Translations under genes and position numbers: made by a program
Assembly (NCBI GenBank): GCA_964469925.1
Contig: CAYXZL010000001.1
Coordinates: 1 to 64,000 of the forward strand
Reading direction: 5' to 3'
From: CAYXZL01 sp964469925
GTDB taxonomy: Bacteria; Patescibacteriota; Gracilibacteria; Absconditabacterales; Absconditicoccaceae
Length of the DNA stretch: 64,000 nt
In this document: in pieces, positions 51,914 to 63,119 of the stretch
Position numbering within the stretch: the stretch's first letter is position 1
Layout: each line of letters begins with the position of its first letter
Notes under the pieces: generated by a model
Database searches by the model: none
What the model was told of the DNA's origin: nothing
Seen by the model: the letters and a program-made list of their open reading frames with translations, nothing else

Positions 51914-54310
51914 ATGACCGAAAAAAACCATCATCCAGACCTGCTTTCAGCTCAAAAAAAAGACATCTACTACAATCTTGTGATGTTTCCTTATCCATCA
52001 GGGTTTGGTCTCCATGTCTGACATGCGTCAAACTACACCATCACCGATGTTAATGCAAGGTTTCAACGCATGTTAGGGAAAATAGTGCTCAATCCTTTTG
52101 GTTTTGACAGTTTTTGACTACCAACAGAAAATTATGCAATGAAACAAGGAAAACCTGCATACGAAGTAACTAAAGAAAACACCGATATGTTTCTTAAGCA
52201 AATCGAAGCACTCAATATGAGCTTTGACATGGACAGACTAATCTATACGTCAAATCCCGACTATTACAAATGGACTCAATGGATATTTACCAAACTATAT
52301 CAACACTGATTAGTATACCGTGACGAACTGTATGTCAATCGATGCCCAGAATGTCAAACAGTATTAGCAAACGATCAAGTAGTAGATGGGAAATGCGAAA
52401 GATGTAGCACAGAGATCCTACAAAAAAAACACCCACAACGATTTATCAAAATAACCGATTACGCTGATAGATTGATAAAAGATTTAGACTTAGTTGACCG
52501 ACCAGAGGAAACCAAAATAGGTCAAAAAAACCGAATAGGACGCTCAGAATGAGCAGAAATAGATTTTACAGTAGAAAAAGAGGTGACAATTACCTGTTTT
52601 ACAACTCGTCCAGATACCATATATGGCGTAACAGCATTAGTGTTGGCACCAGAAAATACAGATATTGATAAGCTACTCAATGACCAAAAGAAAAAAGAGG
52701 TCAAACAATATAGACAACAAACACTAGCCAAAACAGCAGTCCAAAGACAACAAGAAGCCAAAGAAAAAACAGGAATTTTCAGCGGGATCTATGCCAAACA
52801 CCCACTTACCAATCAAGATATACCAATTCGATTCGCAGATTATGTACTCGCAGACTACGGAAGCTGAGCAGTTATGATAGTCCCAGCTCATGACCAAAGA
52901 GATCGAGAATTTGCTAACAAGTTTGATATAGGAATCATCGAAGTCATAAAACCAAAAGATAAAAAAGACAAAAAAGAAAATAAGGCATACACAGGAGATG
53001 GGACACTTATAAACTCCGATATCTTGAATTGACTAAACAAAATAGAAGCAATCAAAAAAATCACCGAACATCTCCAATCCATGGAGAAAGGACGCACAAA
53101 AATCACATACAAACTCCGCGACCGATCAGTATCACGTCAACGTTACCGATGAGCTCCTGTCCCCATTTATTACGATAGTGAAAAAGCTCCTCACCTCATA
53201 CCAGAAGATGAGTTGCCTGTAGTATTACCACTGGACATAAAAAACTATAAACCCAAAGGAAAGTCACCATTAGAAGATCATCCCACCTTCCCAGAATACA
53301 AAGCAAAAGACGGGAAAACGTATCGCCGTGAATGTGACACACTGGACACCTTTATGTGCAGTTCGTTCTATTTTCTCAGATATCCAGACGCAAACAATCC
53401 CGATGAACTTATAAGATGAGAATTGCGTGACAAGATGTTTCCTGTTAATTTCTATTGTGGAGGAAAAGAACATACTGTCTGACACTTACTGTACGCAAGG
53501 TTTATACACAAATTTCTCTATGACATAGGGTATGTATCATCACCCGAACCGTTCCAAAAACTTGTCCACCAAGGAATGGTATTAGGTCCAGATGGTCGCA
53601 AAATGTCCAAAAGACGAGGAAATATTATAGACCCTCTTGATGTGATTAAACAATACAATGCAGATGTTCTAAGGATGTATCTCATGTTTATGTGACCAGT
53701 CGAATCAGATAAGGCATGGGATGATAACGGGGTCAAGGGCATTCACAAGTTTCTCCAAAGAGTAGAGAAACTCTATACAGCGAAAGATTGACTGTATCAA
53801 TCAGCTGATTTTAAAAAACTAACACCAGAACAACAAAAAACAGCTCACAAGCAAATAGAAACAGTACTGCATAAAACCATCAAAACAATGACAGATGACA
53901 TGAAAAAACTCAAATACAACACAGCCATTAGTAAATTGATGATCCTAGTAAACAAAATATATGAAATCGGTTCAACCACAAAAGAACAACTAACAGCACT
54001 AACTCTTATGTTATCACCTTTCGCCACACAATGAGCTAAATCATTACGAAAACAACTATGACACACAGACAACATAGAGTATAATCCACGACCAAATTTT
54101 GATCAAAATAAAATTATTGCCGAAGATATAGAGCTGGCAGTACAAATTAATGGGAAAATGAGAGGAACAATAACCGTAGAACCTGGTATTAACGAAGCAT
54201 TACTGATACAAAAAATTCAAACAGACGGTAAACGAGATCAGTATCTAACAAGCAAAGTGTTTAAAAAAACTATCTTCATACAAGACAGAATTATTAACAT
54301 TATAACATAA
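51914..54310 (+). CDS. leuS: Leucyl-tRNA synthetase
   Basis: 798 residues, bacterial type. FPYPSGFGLHVGHASNYTIT has the HIGH motif as H-V-G-H with Gly = TGA; DSFGLPTENYAMKQGKPAYE follows. Zinc-type CPECQ and CERCS pairs (VNRCPECQTVLANDQ); editing domain with FTTRPDTIYGVTALVLAPEN; catalytic KMSKRRGNIIDP at the end of the Rossmann core (GPDGRKMSKRRGN). C-terminal anticodon domain with AVQINGKMRGTITV. TAA stop; the next gene starts five bases on. A small N-terminal shortening against E. coli is normal for CPR forms. Confidence 0.97.
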
Positions 54311-54315
54311 GCACA

Positions 54316-55305
54316 ATGCCCAAACAAAAAATAGTAACCCTAGGTTGAGGAACAGGTTCACTGATGTTGCTGACAGGTCTAAGAAAATATGCAGATACTG
54401 TAGATGTGTCAACCATCATGGCGATGGCAGACGACGGAGGAAGTACCGGACGCATGAGAAAAGAATTTGACATGCCCGCATTTGGAGGTGATTTTCGTGA
54501 TGCCCTAGTGGGGCTAGCAGAAAATGAAGCACTTGCAAAAATATTCATGCACCGTTTCGAAAAAGGTACAGATCTAAAAGGCCATAGCGTCTGAAATATT
54601 ATTTTATTATGATTGTTTGAGGCTACAGGGTGAGACATTCCACAGGCATTAGATATAGCACACAAGATACTCAGGGTAAGGGGTAAGGTGTACCCATCCA
54701 CAACAGAAAAAGTAGACCTTGTATGTGAGTATGACGACGGTAGTGTACTAGAAAGCCAAAATGAAATAGACAATACTCGAGATCAAGCAGGGAAAAAAGT
54801 CATCAACACTTATCTCAAACCCTCGCCCAAAGCCTATGAAAAGGCAATAGAAATTATATTAAACGCAGATAAGATTGTCTTGTGACCTGGAGATCTGTAT
54901 TCAAACGTAGTAGCAAATATTATTGTAGATGGGATCGCTGAAGCTATCAGAAAATCAAAAGCACAAAAAATATACATTTGTAACTTGATGACAAAATACA
55001 ATCAAACTCATGGATTTACCGCAAGCAATTTTATCAATGAATTACACAAATACCTTGGTTCGTATCCAGACTATGTAATAATCAACAACGACCTCAACCC
55101 TACAGGCATCGATACCAAACAATACGAATCAGAACACCGACATATGGTAGAAGATGATAGTAACTGATCTGAACAATATACAGTCATTAGAGACAGACTG
55201 CGACTAGAAGGACAAGAATTCAAAAGAGTAAAGTCAGATGTTGTGCCTCGTAGCTTCATCCGTCACGACCCAGACAAATTAGCAGAAATTATCATAAAGA
55301 TATAG
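54316..55305 (+). CDS. YvcK/CofD-family (UPF0052) protein, copy 1
   Basis: 329 residues. The Gly loop IVTLGGGTGSLMLLTGLRKY (one Gly TGA), then MAMADDGGSTGRMRKEFDMP (D-D-G-G-S-T/S) and FGGDFRDALVGLAE, are family hallmarks. Later GPGDLYSNVVANIIVDGIAE and KIYICNLMTKYNQTHGFTAS (N-x-M-T-x-x-x-x-T). YvcK-type members control cell shape and carbon use and bind UDP-sugars; the lactate transferase role would need F420 synthesis, of which there is no sign. TAG stop. Probably in an operon with leuS. Confidence 0.88.
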
Positions 55306-55334
55306 AAATTAATAAAAATTAATTCACAACCAAA

Positions 55335-55904
55335 ATGAAATTAAATAAAAACTTGCAAGTACTATTATATGCCTCCAATCTATGGTATTTTGGAGAATGA
55401 ATGTTGTGACCGTTATTTGCAATCTTCACAGAAAAAATTGGGGGAGACATACTAGACATTACAGGAGCCTGGTCAATATACCTAATTGTGACATGAGCTT
55501 TTTATATAATAATAGGGAAAGCAACAGATAAGAGAAACAACAAAGAAAAAATAATGATATGCGGTTATGTACTGAACACCATCTGCACAGCTGCATACAT
55601 ACGAGTAAACTCTTCCACAGAGTTGTTTCTAGTTCAAGCAGGACTCGGAATTGCTGCAGCACTAGCAACGCCAACGTGGTACGCTCTTTATGCTAAATAC
55701 AAAGATAAGAATCACGACAGTTATCAACGATGACTTGCGTGAGGAGAAGCACAGATAATAACAGGTGTTGCAATAGTAATAGGAGGAATCATCACAACAT
55801 ACGCCTCCTTCACAATATTATTCATAATTATGACAGCAATTCAGTGCATTGCAACATTATATCTTCTACAGCTACCATGAAAATATAACAATAAGTCTTC
55901 TTAA
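55335..55904 (+). CDS. Half-size MFS-like membrane transporter
   Basis: 189 residues with about six helices. LLYASNLWYFGEGMLGPLFA and ITGAWSIYLIVTGAFYIIIG followed by KATDKRNNKEKIMICGYVLN match the first helices and the G-x-x-x-D-R/K loop of the major facilitator superfamily. It stops after six helices where full MFS proteins have twelve. It may be a dimerising half-transporter or a truncated gene. Six TGA glycines, TAA stop. Confidence 0.7.
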
Positions 55905-55925
55905 ACTAAAACAAGGAAGCGAATT

Positions 55926-56723
55926 TTACGAACTAAAAAGACTCACCACTTCATCATGAAAAACACCATTACTAGCCAAAAAACTTGTACGTTCATCAAC
56001 AACATCTTCTCACGTTAGTGTTGTAAACTTCCCTCACGCCTCACTCACCATAACAATATAAGGTGCAATATCATACAAGTACATATTAGTAGGACCCAAT
56101 ATCATCTCTACCTTTCATTGAACCAAATAATGAAACCAACGAGGTGTTTTAGCTCACAGATAATATTTAACACAAGAACGAACAGACTCAAGTTGATCAA
56201 CCAGTCATTCTCTCTGAAAATATTTGTACCTCTCATGAGACAGAAAAGCATCAGACATAATGCGATTTGAAACACAACATATTTTATCATTACAAAAACA
56301 ACCGCCTCATTTGGTTGCCCAAATCAATTCGTCGATAACAGGCATGCACGAAATTCACAGAACAATTTCCTTATCTTTTTGTAATGCAAGTAGGATAGCC
56401 CATTCATCTATTCATCTTGCATATGCTTTTGTCCCATCAATAGGGTCTATAATCCACGTATAAGAAGATCATACATTTTCCTTCCCTTCCTCTTCTCCCA
56501 GAAAATTATGATCGGGGAAATATTCTTTTATATAACTCTTTATATAAGCTTCAGCTTCTTCATCTGCTACAGTAGCAGGGTTATTAAAATGCTTATTGTT
56601 GCGATCTACAGTTTCTTTTTCACCAAGAGTAATCATTTCTTCATTTTTACCATAGTATTTCATAGTAATAGCTTTTGCTCACTGTATTGCTTCTAATCAC
56701 ACATCCAAAAATTCTTGATACAT
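55926..56723 (-). CDS. Inositol-monophosphatase family protein
   Basis: 265 residues. Mg-dependent phosphatase fold: ATVADEEAEAYIKSYIKEYF (family: T-x-x-D-x-x-x-E), LGEEEGKENVGSSYTWIIDP (G-E-E motif), WIIDPIDGTKAYARG (D-P-I/L-D-G-T), MPVIDELIWATKGGGCF, and YLYDIAPYIVMVSEAGGKFT (usual W-D-x-A-A/P). All metal ligands present. It could act on inositol phosphate, a sugar phosphate or PAP. TAA stop. It converges with the half-MFS gene. Confidence 0.9.
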
Positions 56724-56783
56724 CGAAAGTATCCAAAAAATAAATAATATCTGTCTCCACAAATATAGTAAGAAGAAGAAAAA

Positions 56784-57791
56784 CTACAACACAGACTGAA
56801 TAAGCTGAGCAATAGTGTGACTATTATGTCTAATATAATGAAGTCATACATGTTGTCCCTCCCCCTTCGCACGTTCAAGCTCATTTGCCTCTCAGTGTTC
56901 ATAATCCATCAAAAGATTATCAGCAACGATACGCATATCACTACGGAGGTTCTCCCTATCTAAGCAAACAAACTCAGAACCAGACTCCAAGTAATGTTGC
57001 AAAATAGCATGGGGTGGCTCTTTCGTATTAGCAAGCAAAATATCAATAGGTCTACCAATATACGACTCAAGCATCGACACATGGTCACTAACAGAAAAAT
57101 GATCAGTCTGACTGGGATAGGTCATAGCATTACACACATACAAGAGTTTTCAAGATGATTGTTGAATAGCTTCTTTCATTCATCCGAACAACAAAGTTGC
57201 GATAATACCAGTCCCAAGAACACCAGGACAAATGACAATAAGATCTGCATCAGCAATAGCCTGTAATCACTGATTGATTGCGGGATGCTCATCTTTAAGA
57301 AAATAATGTTTAACGGGAACATGGCTATTTTCTCTCTTAATAATTTGCCACTCACCACAGTAGACACTACCATCTTCCAACTCTGCACATATCTGAGTAC
57401 TATGATTGCTGACAGGATAGACGCGTGCTGGTAAGTTTAAAAGACTATTTAGTGCTTTTATTCACTCCAAATAACTACCTTGTATTCTTGATAATGCTCA
57501 CACAATAAGGTTACCTACATGGGTTCAAGCAAGACTACCTTCTTCAAATCTGTAATTCAAAAGTTGAGATAAAAGTCATGATTTTGGATTGATAGCATTG
57601 ATAACATTACGAACATCTCCAGGAGAAGGTATGTTAAGTGATTCTCTAATAACAGCACTGGAGCCACCATTATCTGTAGTTGTTACCAAAGCAGTAATAT
57701 CAACACCCTCTAACTCAATAAGTCCTTTGAGAATAGCAGATTGTCCAGTCCCATTACCAATACTAACAATACGTTTGAGCATTCCCCACAT
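56784..57791 (-). CDS. YvcK/CofD-family protein, copy 2
   Basis: 335 residues. Opens WGMLKRIVSIGNGTGQSAIL; the loop is G-N-G-T-G instead of the usual G-G-G-T-G. VTTTDNGGSSAVIRESLNIP and SPGDVRNVINAINPKS are the D-N-G-G-S-S and P-G-D motifs. C-terminal part: DLIVICPGVLGTGIIATLLF-like region and CNAMTYPSQTDHFSVSDHVS (N-x-x-T-x-x-x-x-T-x-x-x). It differs clearly from copy 1, so this is old divergence or separate acquisition. TAG stop. The ATG at 57782 is also possible. Confidence 0.85.
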
Positions 57792-57873
57792 ACAAAAAAA
57801 TAAACCAGACAAATTATAGTAGACATAACAACGAATTTATATATAAAAACAAGAGGTTTATATTGCCAACACT

Positions 57874-58539
57874 ATGAAATACTTTCCAATCATAGTAGTT
57901 ATAGCTATAGTAACAATAATGGTGCTAGTGCAAAAACCTAGTTATCAACGAGATTTTCAGGAAACAAACAACAAATGTCATAGCACACGAAAACTAAAGG
58001 GTTCAAACAATCAAATAGATTTTACAATACTAGGCAGCTCCGAACTAACAAAAGATAGAAAAACAACACTATATCACGATCTTGTACTGCAGACACAAGA
58101 CAAAATGATTCAAGAAGAGTTAGAGTTATCATGAACCCTGTACCAAGAACTTTCATGAGGTATATTACAAACAAAAACCTCTATATACAGCAATAAATCA
58201 TGACGGGGAACAGCATTAGCTAATCTGTTAAATCAAAAAAACATACTTACTGATCTACAAAAAGTAGAAGTAAATTGAAATAATGGAGAAAATACATTAG
58301 AAGAAAATCCATCGTCACAGCAGCGATATCACAAAAAAAATCATATGCAGATCAATATTGATAAGAGATTTGATGATGAAAGACATATGACTATACACGT
58401 CGATGCAAGGTTGGTCAAAAACAACAAGGCAAAGTTTGTTATAAAAGCAAGTCTGCCACCTCCTACAGGAGATGTCTTCAAAACACATCAAGACATACAA
58501 ATCAAGGGAAAGGGACTGATAGAATGCACCACTCTTTAA
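57874..58539 (+). CDS. Membrane-anchored hypothetical protein (221 aa)
   Basis: 221 residues. N-terminal helix KYFPIIVVIAIVTIMVLVQK, then a soluble, mostly beta extracytoplasmic part: SNNQIDFTILGSSELTKDRK and HMTIHVDARLVKNNKAKFVI. TAA stop. A TATATT box nine bases before the ATG hints at a leaderless transcript. It comes just before the LCP gene (21 bases), so probably a two-gene envelope unit. Family unknown. Confidence 0.72.
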
Positions 58540-58560
58540 AATAATCACAACACATAGCAC

Positions 58561-60060
58561 ATGAAAAAAATAAAATTTGAAAATAAAAAATTAAACGAGG
58601 TGGAAAACATCAAAAGCGTCTCTGAGTGATTAATAGGAAAACGGTCATGGAAAAGATTACTTAAGAACGGAATAACCATACTAGGAATTGCTATCGTAGT
58701 TGTCGTAGGATATCTAGGAATACAACAAGCAGCAAAACGAATTAGGCCCATACAAAACTCAACAATTTCCCTAGTAAGCAAAACAATAGGAGAGGAAATG
58801 ATCAAAGACGAATTTGGTAACATCAATATGTTATTGATAGGATTTGGAGGTTCAGCACACAGATGAGGTTTTTTAACTGACAGTATGATGGTCGCATCAC
58901 TCAATCCAGAGCTGGGAGCAGTAACATTTGTCTCAATACCCAGAGACCTTTATGTAAACAAAGATGGCTACATCGCGAGACTCAACGCACTACTACCCTT
59001 TAGTATGAATAGACAATCAAGGGACATAGGGGAACCTGAAAGATTCGCCTCATGAGCAGTATTTCTCAAGGAAAAGATTGAAGAAATAACATCACTACAG
59101 ATACCCTACTACGTAGGAATTAGTTTTGCAGGATTTGAGAACTTAATTGACAAATTTGGTGGCGTAACCATAAATGTTCCCAAATCAATTAATGATCAAA
59201 CGTTCCCAGACAGAGAAACTCGTGGCTATGACCCTCTGGTATTGCAAGCAGGAATTCAAACGCTCAATGGGTACGATGCACTGAAATATGCTAGGTCCAG
59301 ACACTCGTCTTCAGACTTTGATAGATCATACAGACAACAACAAATATTGTCAGCACTAGCTGACCAAGTCAAAGCAAGTATAAAAATAACACAAATCAAA
59401 AAAATGGAAGAACTATTTGCTATGATCAAAGAAATAGTACGAACCAATATTAGTTTCAAAAACGGATTATATATAGGACAATATAAAAACAAAATAGAAC
59501 ACTTTTTTTCTTTCGTCCTCACCTATGAGTGTTCAAACAATTACCAACTCATGTCTCCTTGATGTCTACTATACACTCCCAATAGAGCAGATTTTGCGGG
59601 AATGTCCGTCCTAATACCCATTGGAGCAAATAACTACAATATCTCAAATTACGCCAAGATTCACGACTTTGTTTATTTGGTGGCCCACAACCAGTGATAT
59701 CTTATCGAAAAGGCCTCCATACAAGTAGAAAATGCTATAGAAAAAAATTACGCATATAAAAGCAGAAATTATAGAGAATGAAAGGCAGACTTTGTTGCAA
59801 CCACATTGAGACAGTATGGTTTCAACATAGCATGAATAGACAATAGCGATATCGCACAAGAAAAAACGAAAGTGTACACCTATGGACAACTATATCCAGA
59901 AACCATTAAGGCTCTCAAATTATTCGTCGATTTTGAACTAATACCACTACCAAGAGATGAAAACGAAACACTAGACATAGAACAACCGAACATTAAAATA
60001 GTCCTAGGTAATAACTTTATTGATCAGCTCAAAAACAAAACACACAGACTCATGCAATAG
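58561..60060 (+). CDS. LytR-CpsA-Psr (LCP) family glycopolymer transferase
   Basis: 499 residues. LCP enzymes attach glycopolymers to peptidoglycan. N-terminal TM (ITILGIAIVVVVGYLGIQQA), then the LCP domain: NINMLLIGFGGSAHRGGFLT and DSMMVASLNPELGAVTFVSI with PRDLYVNK (D-S/T-x-M-x-x-x and P-R-D), LIDKFGGVTINVP, then NGYDALKYARSRHSSSDFDR with R-S-R-x-x-x-S/G-D-F-x-R. A C-terminal domain with VENAIEKNYAYKSRNYREGK (LytR_C-like). Fits with the sugar transferase, flippase and glycosyltransferase. Stop TAG. Confidence 0.94.
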
Positions 60061-60078
60061 TTTTAGTAGGAGCGAATA

Positions 60079-60267
60079 ATGATAGAAAAGAAAAACATCA
60101 CAGAAAAAAAAGCGACTGTAATAAAAGAAAGAAATAAAAAAAAGAAACAGGAAAAGGATCGGAAAACAAGGACAACAAAAGTCACTCACATAACAACAAA
60201 AACCAACAAACTAGTGCTTAACACAATCAGGTTCTTCCTATCAACACCTACTATTGTGGTGAGGTAA
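60079..60267 (+). CDS. Small basic hypothetical protein (62 aa)
   Basis: 62 residues with a very basic helical N-terminus (KKATVIKERNKKKKQEKDRK) and a hydrophobic end (VLNTIRFFLSTPTIVVR). One of the few genes with a good Shine-Dalgarno, AGGAG at 60068-60072, six bases before the ATG. TAA stop. Between LCP and rnc. No family recognised. Confidence 0.5.
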   Translation: MIEKKNITEKKATVIKERNKKKKQEKDRKTRTTKVTHITTKTNKLVLNTIRFFLSTPTIVVR

Positions 60268-60303
60268 AAATACCAACTACGGTACTTTTAGAATAAAAAA
60301 ATT

Positions 60304-61023
60304 ATGTTGACCGAATACGTACAAAGCAAAAAAGACTTTATTAAGGCATTTCTAACAACAATCGGGGTTAGTGCAATAAAAAACCCAGACCTCATGTTAC
60401 AGGCCTTTGTTCACAAATCCTATGCAGCAGATTTTATAGAAAAAGTACATGATAACGAAAGGTTAGAATTTTTAGGAGATAGTATATTGGGTGCAATTGT
60501 ATGCAGCACGCTCTACACAAATTTTCCACAAGAAAACGAAGACCAATTAACACTCTACAAAATAGCACTTATCAGAGAGGAAACACTAGCAGCTACAGCC
60601 AAAGAAATAGGTCTAGACAAACATATTTTCATATCAAATGGAGAAGAAAAAACGGATGGCAGGAACAAAGAAGCAATTTTGGCAGATTGTCTCGAAGCAC
60701 TGATCGGATATATTTTTATTGACAATAATTATCAAGCAGCAGAGACTTTTGTAAAAAAATATATCTATAGTAAAATCGAAAAGATAGAAGAGTATATTCC
60801 AGTCAAATCATACAAATCTCGTGTACAAGAAATGATACAAAAACAACACAAAACATTACCAAACTATGTTGATAGCGAACATCAAGTAGATCAAGGAAAC
60901 AACGTCATTACCTACAAAACAGAATTGTATGTCGAACAAAAACTTGTTGCTACATGATTTTGACCAAGTAAAAAAAAGGCTCAAGAAGAGGCAGCAAAAA
61001 AGTTTTTAGAAGAACAACACTAA
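60304..61023 (+). CDS. rnc: Ribonuclease III
   Basis: Cuts double-stranded RNA, for example in rRNA maturation. 239 residues. QAFVHKSYAADFIEKVHDNE then NERLEFLGDSILGAIVCSTL, the signature with catalytic Glu and Asp; second site DCLEALIGYIFIDNNYQAAE. C-terminal dsRBD: YKSRVQEMIQKQHKTLPNYV and the closing GPSKKKAQEEAAKKFLEEQ with TGA glycines. Ends TAA. Confidence 0.97.
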
Positions 61024-61066
61024 AGCAAAAAACCCGTTTACCAATTTCAGTAAAAACAAAAAAGAT

Positions 61067-61636
61067 ATGACCACAAGGCAAACCAAAAAGATAACGAAAC
61101 AACAAGAAGGCGATCTCTTAACAACCCTACAAAAACGTTTCAATGAAAACATGAATCGTTGCAAAAATCTTGAATGGAGTCCAATAGAAGAAAAACTTAA
61201 AAAAAAACCAGAAAAACTATGGTCATTGTATGAAATGGAAAAAACTGGAGGAGAGCCAAACCTAATAACCTACGATACCACAACCAAAGAATACGTGTTT
61301 TACGACTGTTCCCCAGAAAGTCCAAAATGACGTAGAAGTCTATGCTATGATCGTGATGCACAGGAAAAAAGAAAAGAACACAAGCCATCAAATAATGCCA
61401 TCGATGTAGCAAAAAACATGGGAATAATGATCTTAACAGAAGAACAATATAGAAAACTACAAGCACTTGGACAATTCGATACAAAAACATCAAGCTGGAT
61501 ACAAACACCTCTTCCGATAAGAAAACTCGGAGGTGCTCTTTTTATGGATCGTCGCTATGATCACGTGTTTCTCTATCACAACGGAGCAGAATCATATTAC
61601 ACAGCTAGAGGATTTCGTTGATCATTGAAAGTTTAG
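61067..61636 (+). CDS. DUF4256 family protein
   Basis: 189 residues, soluble, TAG stop. The features are those of DUF4256: TLQKRFNENMNRCKNLEWSP opening, WSLYEMEKTGGEPNLITYDT, YVFYDCSPESPKGRRSLCYD with one TGA glycine, ILTEEQYRKLQALGQFDTKT SSW-type stretch and GGALFMDRRYDHVFLYHNGA. The function of the family is unknown; it is common in small and uncultured bacteria. Confidence 0.8.
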
Positions 61637-61703
61637 TTAAAATATTCAAAATATCTTCATCGACCAAAAATAGATTAAATTTTTCACTCACAACACATAT
61701 CCA

Positions 61704-62048
61704 ATGATAAATCAAGATACACGAAGTTTGCTACATAACTATGTAAAAAACATCACTCATAAAAGCAAAGAGCTGACAATAAAAGATCATCCAAGTAATG
61801 ATGAAATAATATTAGGCAATCTAGCCTGCTTGCTAGAAGAATGCGGAGAAGTGTCTGCAGAACTAAGAAAAAAACTCAAAATGTCTTTCAGCAAAAAAAA
61901 AGTTGAAAACTTCACCGATGAGATGTTAGAAAACGAATTAGTGGATGTATTAATTACTTGGGCAATACTCGTAAAGAGTCTATGAATCGAAAATCTCAGT
62001 GAGGCGATACAAAGAAAAATTTGAATAAATAATAAGAGGGGCTATTAA
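61704..62048 (+). CDS. MazG-like nucleotide pyrophosphohydrolase
   Basis: 114 residues. All-alpha NTP pyrophosphatase fold; LACLLEECGEVSAELRKKL carries E-E-x-G-E, and ENELVDVLITWAILVKSLG carries E-x-x-D metal ligands. These enzymes cleave non-canonical or excess NTPs. Two TGA glycines near the end (KSLGIENLSEAIQRKIGINN), TAA stop. Confidence 0.82.
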
Positions 62049-62069
62049 CCTAGTTCATCAAGAGTAAAA

Positions 62070-62097
62070 GAAAAAGACTAACTATGAAAGTTAGTCT
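62070..62097 (-). terminator. Terminator of tRNA-Gly(GCC)
   Basis: AGACTAAC (62075-62082) with GTTAGTCT (62090-62097); on the minus strand it is followed by TTTTT. It lies about 50 bases downstream of the tRNA on the minus strand. Confidence 0.8.
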
Positions 62098-62146
62098 CAA
62101 TTGAAATCTCCTAGTATGATAGACTCAAGGGTTGATTTTTTGATGG

Positions 62147-62220
62147 AGCGGAATACGGGATTCGAACCCGCGACCTCAACCTTGGCAAGGTTGCGCTCTA
62201 GCCAACTGAGCTAATTCCGC
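62147..62220 (-). tRNA. tRNA-Gly (anticodon GCC)
   Basis: Acceptor GCGGAAT with ATTCCGC, anticodon loop TTGCCAA between CAACC and GGTTG, T loop TTCGAAT, discriminator T. Reads GGC/GGU only, not UGA. Confidence 0.95.
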
Positions 62221-62622
62221 ATATTTTGTAGTTCACCCATATAGTCATTTGTTCTATCTTTTCAAATCATTTTCAAGCAGCCACACTTATTACTTATATA
62301 TACTAATATAATATATATAAAATAATAACAATAATAATAAAACAGCTTGTGAAAGAATGGTTAAAAAATCAAATAAAACTCTTACATATAAAGATTACTA
62401 GCTTGTTGAAAGAATGTAAAAAACAAAAGCTTGTGAAAAAACGGAAACAAAAATTTGAATTTGTGCTATAAATACTACACAAGTTTTAAACATTGTTGAA
62501 AACCCACATACTGCTTATTGAGAAAATTGAAATAAGATTTTAAATAAGTCAATTATCTCTTGTTTTTATTATAAGAAACGATAGATAGTAACCTCGATTA
62601 CTAATATATAAAATAAACGTGA
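62221..62622. repeat. AT-rich non-coding region with short direct repeats
   Basis: About 400 bases, very AT-rich (near 62295-62340 almost pure A/T). Three close copies of a 16-17 base element AGCTTGTGAAAGAATG: 62344-62359, 62400-62416 (one extra T) and 62428-62444 (last part changed), plus a partial TTGTTGAAAACCC at 62493-62505. No gene seen. It could be an operator for the MarR gene, or part of a replication origin. Confidence 0.5.
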
Positions 62623-63081
62623 ATGAAAAAAACAAAAACTTGCCTGCAAAACTGATGATCGTGTATCCCCCCTCCTGGTTATCTCTTATGGAAATCATCA
62701 AATCTCCGACAAAAAAAAATAAATGATACACTGAGAAGATTCGACCTAACCCATGTTCAGTTCATAATCCTAGCGTATGCTTATCACCACCATCAATCAT
62801 GATCTCAAAACTATCTTACTCAGACACAGATTGCACAGGAGGGAGAGCTAGAAGTAATGATGACATCCAAAGTTATAAGAACCCTAGAAAAAAAATGATT
62901 TATCAAAAGAAATAGAAACGAAAAAGACCTGAGATCCTATCATAGTAGTATAACAAGTGCCGGTATCAAAATATTTGAAGAAGCATGACCAGAGGTATAT
63001 AGGCAAGATCAAGAATTTTTTTTGTGAGTATGAGACCAACAAGTGGTCATACAAACATTGCAAACACTCCTCGACCAATAA
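62623..63081 (+). CDS. MarR-family transcriptional regulator
   Basis: 152 residues. PPPGYLLWKSSNLRQKKIND then RRFDLTHVQFIILAYAYHHH matches the common MarR opening (G-F-L-L/F-W-x-x-x-N-L-W-Q-R-x-I and L-T-H-x-Q-F). HTH: YLTQTQIAQEGELEVMMTSK VIRTLEKKGFIKR-type helix, wing RNRNEKDLRSYHSSITSAGI. Seven TGA glycines including a pair, TAA stop. It is followed 38 bases later by an HlyD-type lipoprotein gene, which it may control as an efflux repressor. Confidence 0.9.
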
Positions 63082-63119
63082 ACAAGTAATTCTTTTTATA
63101 CGACCGTAATAAACTAATA

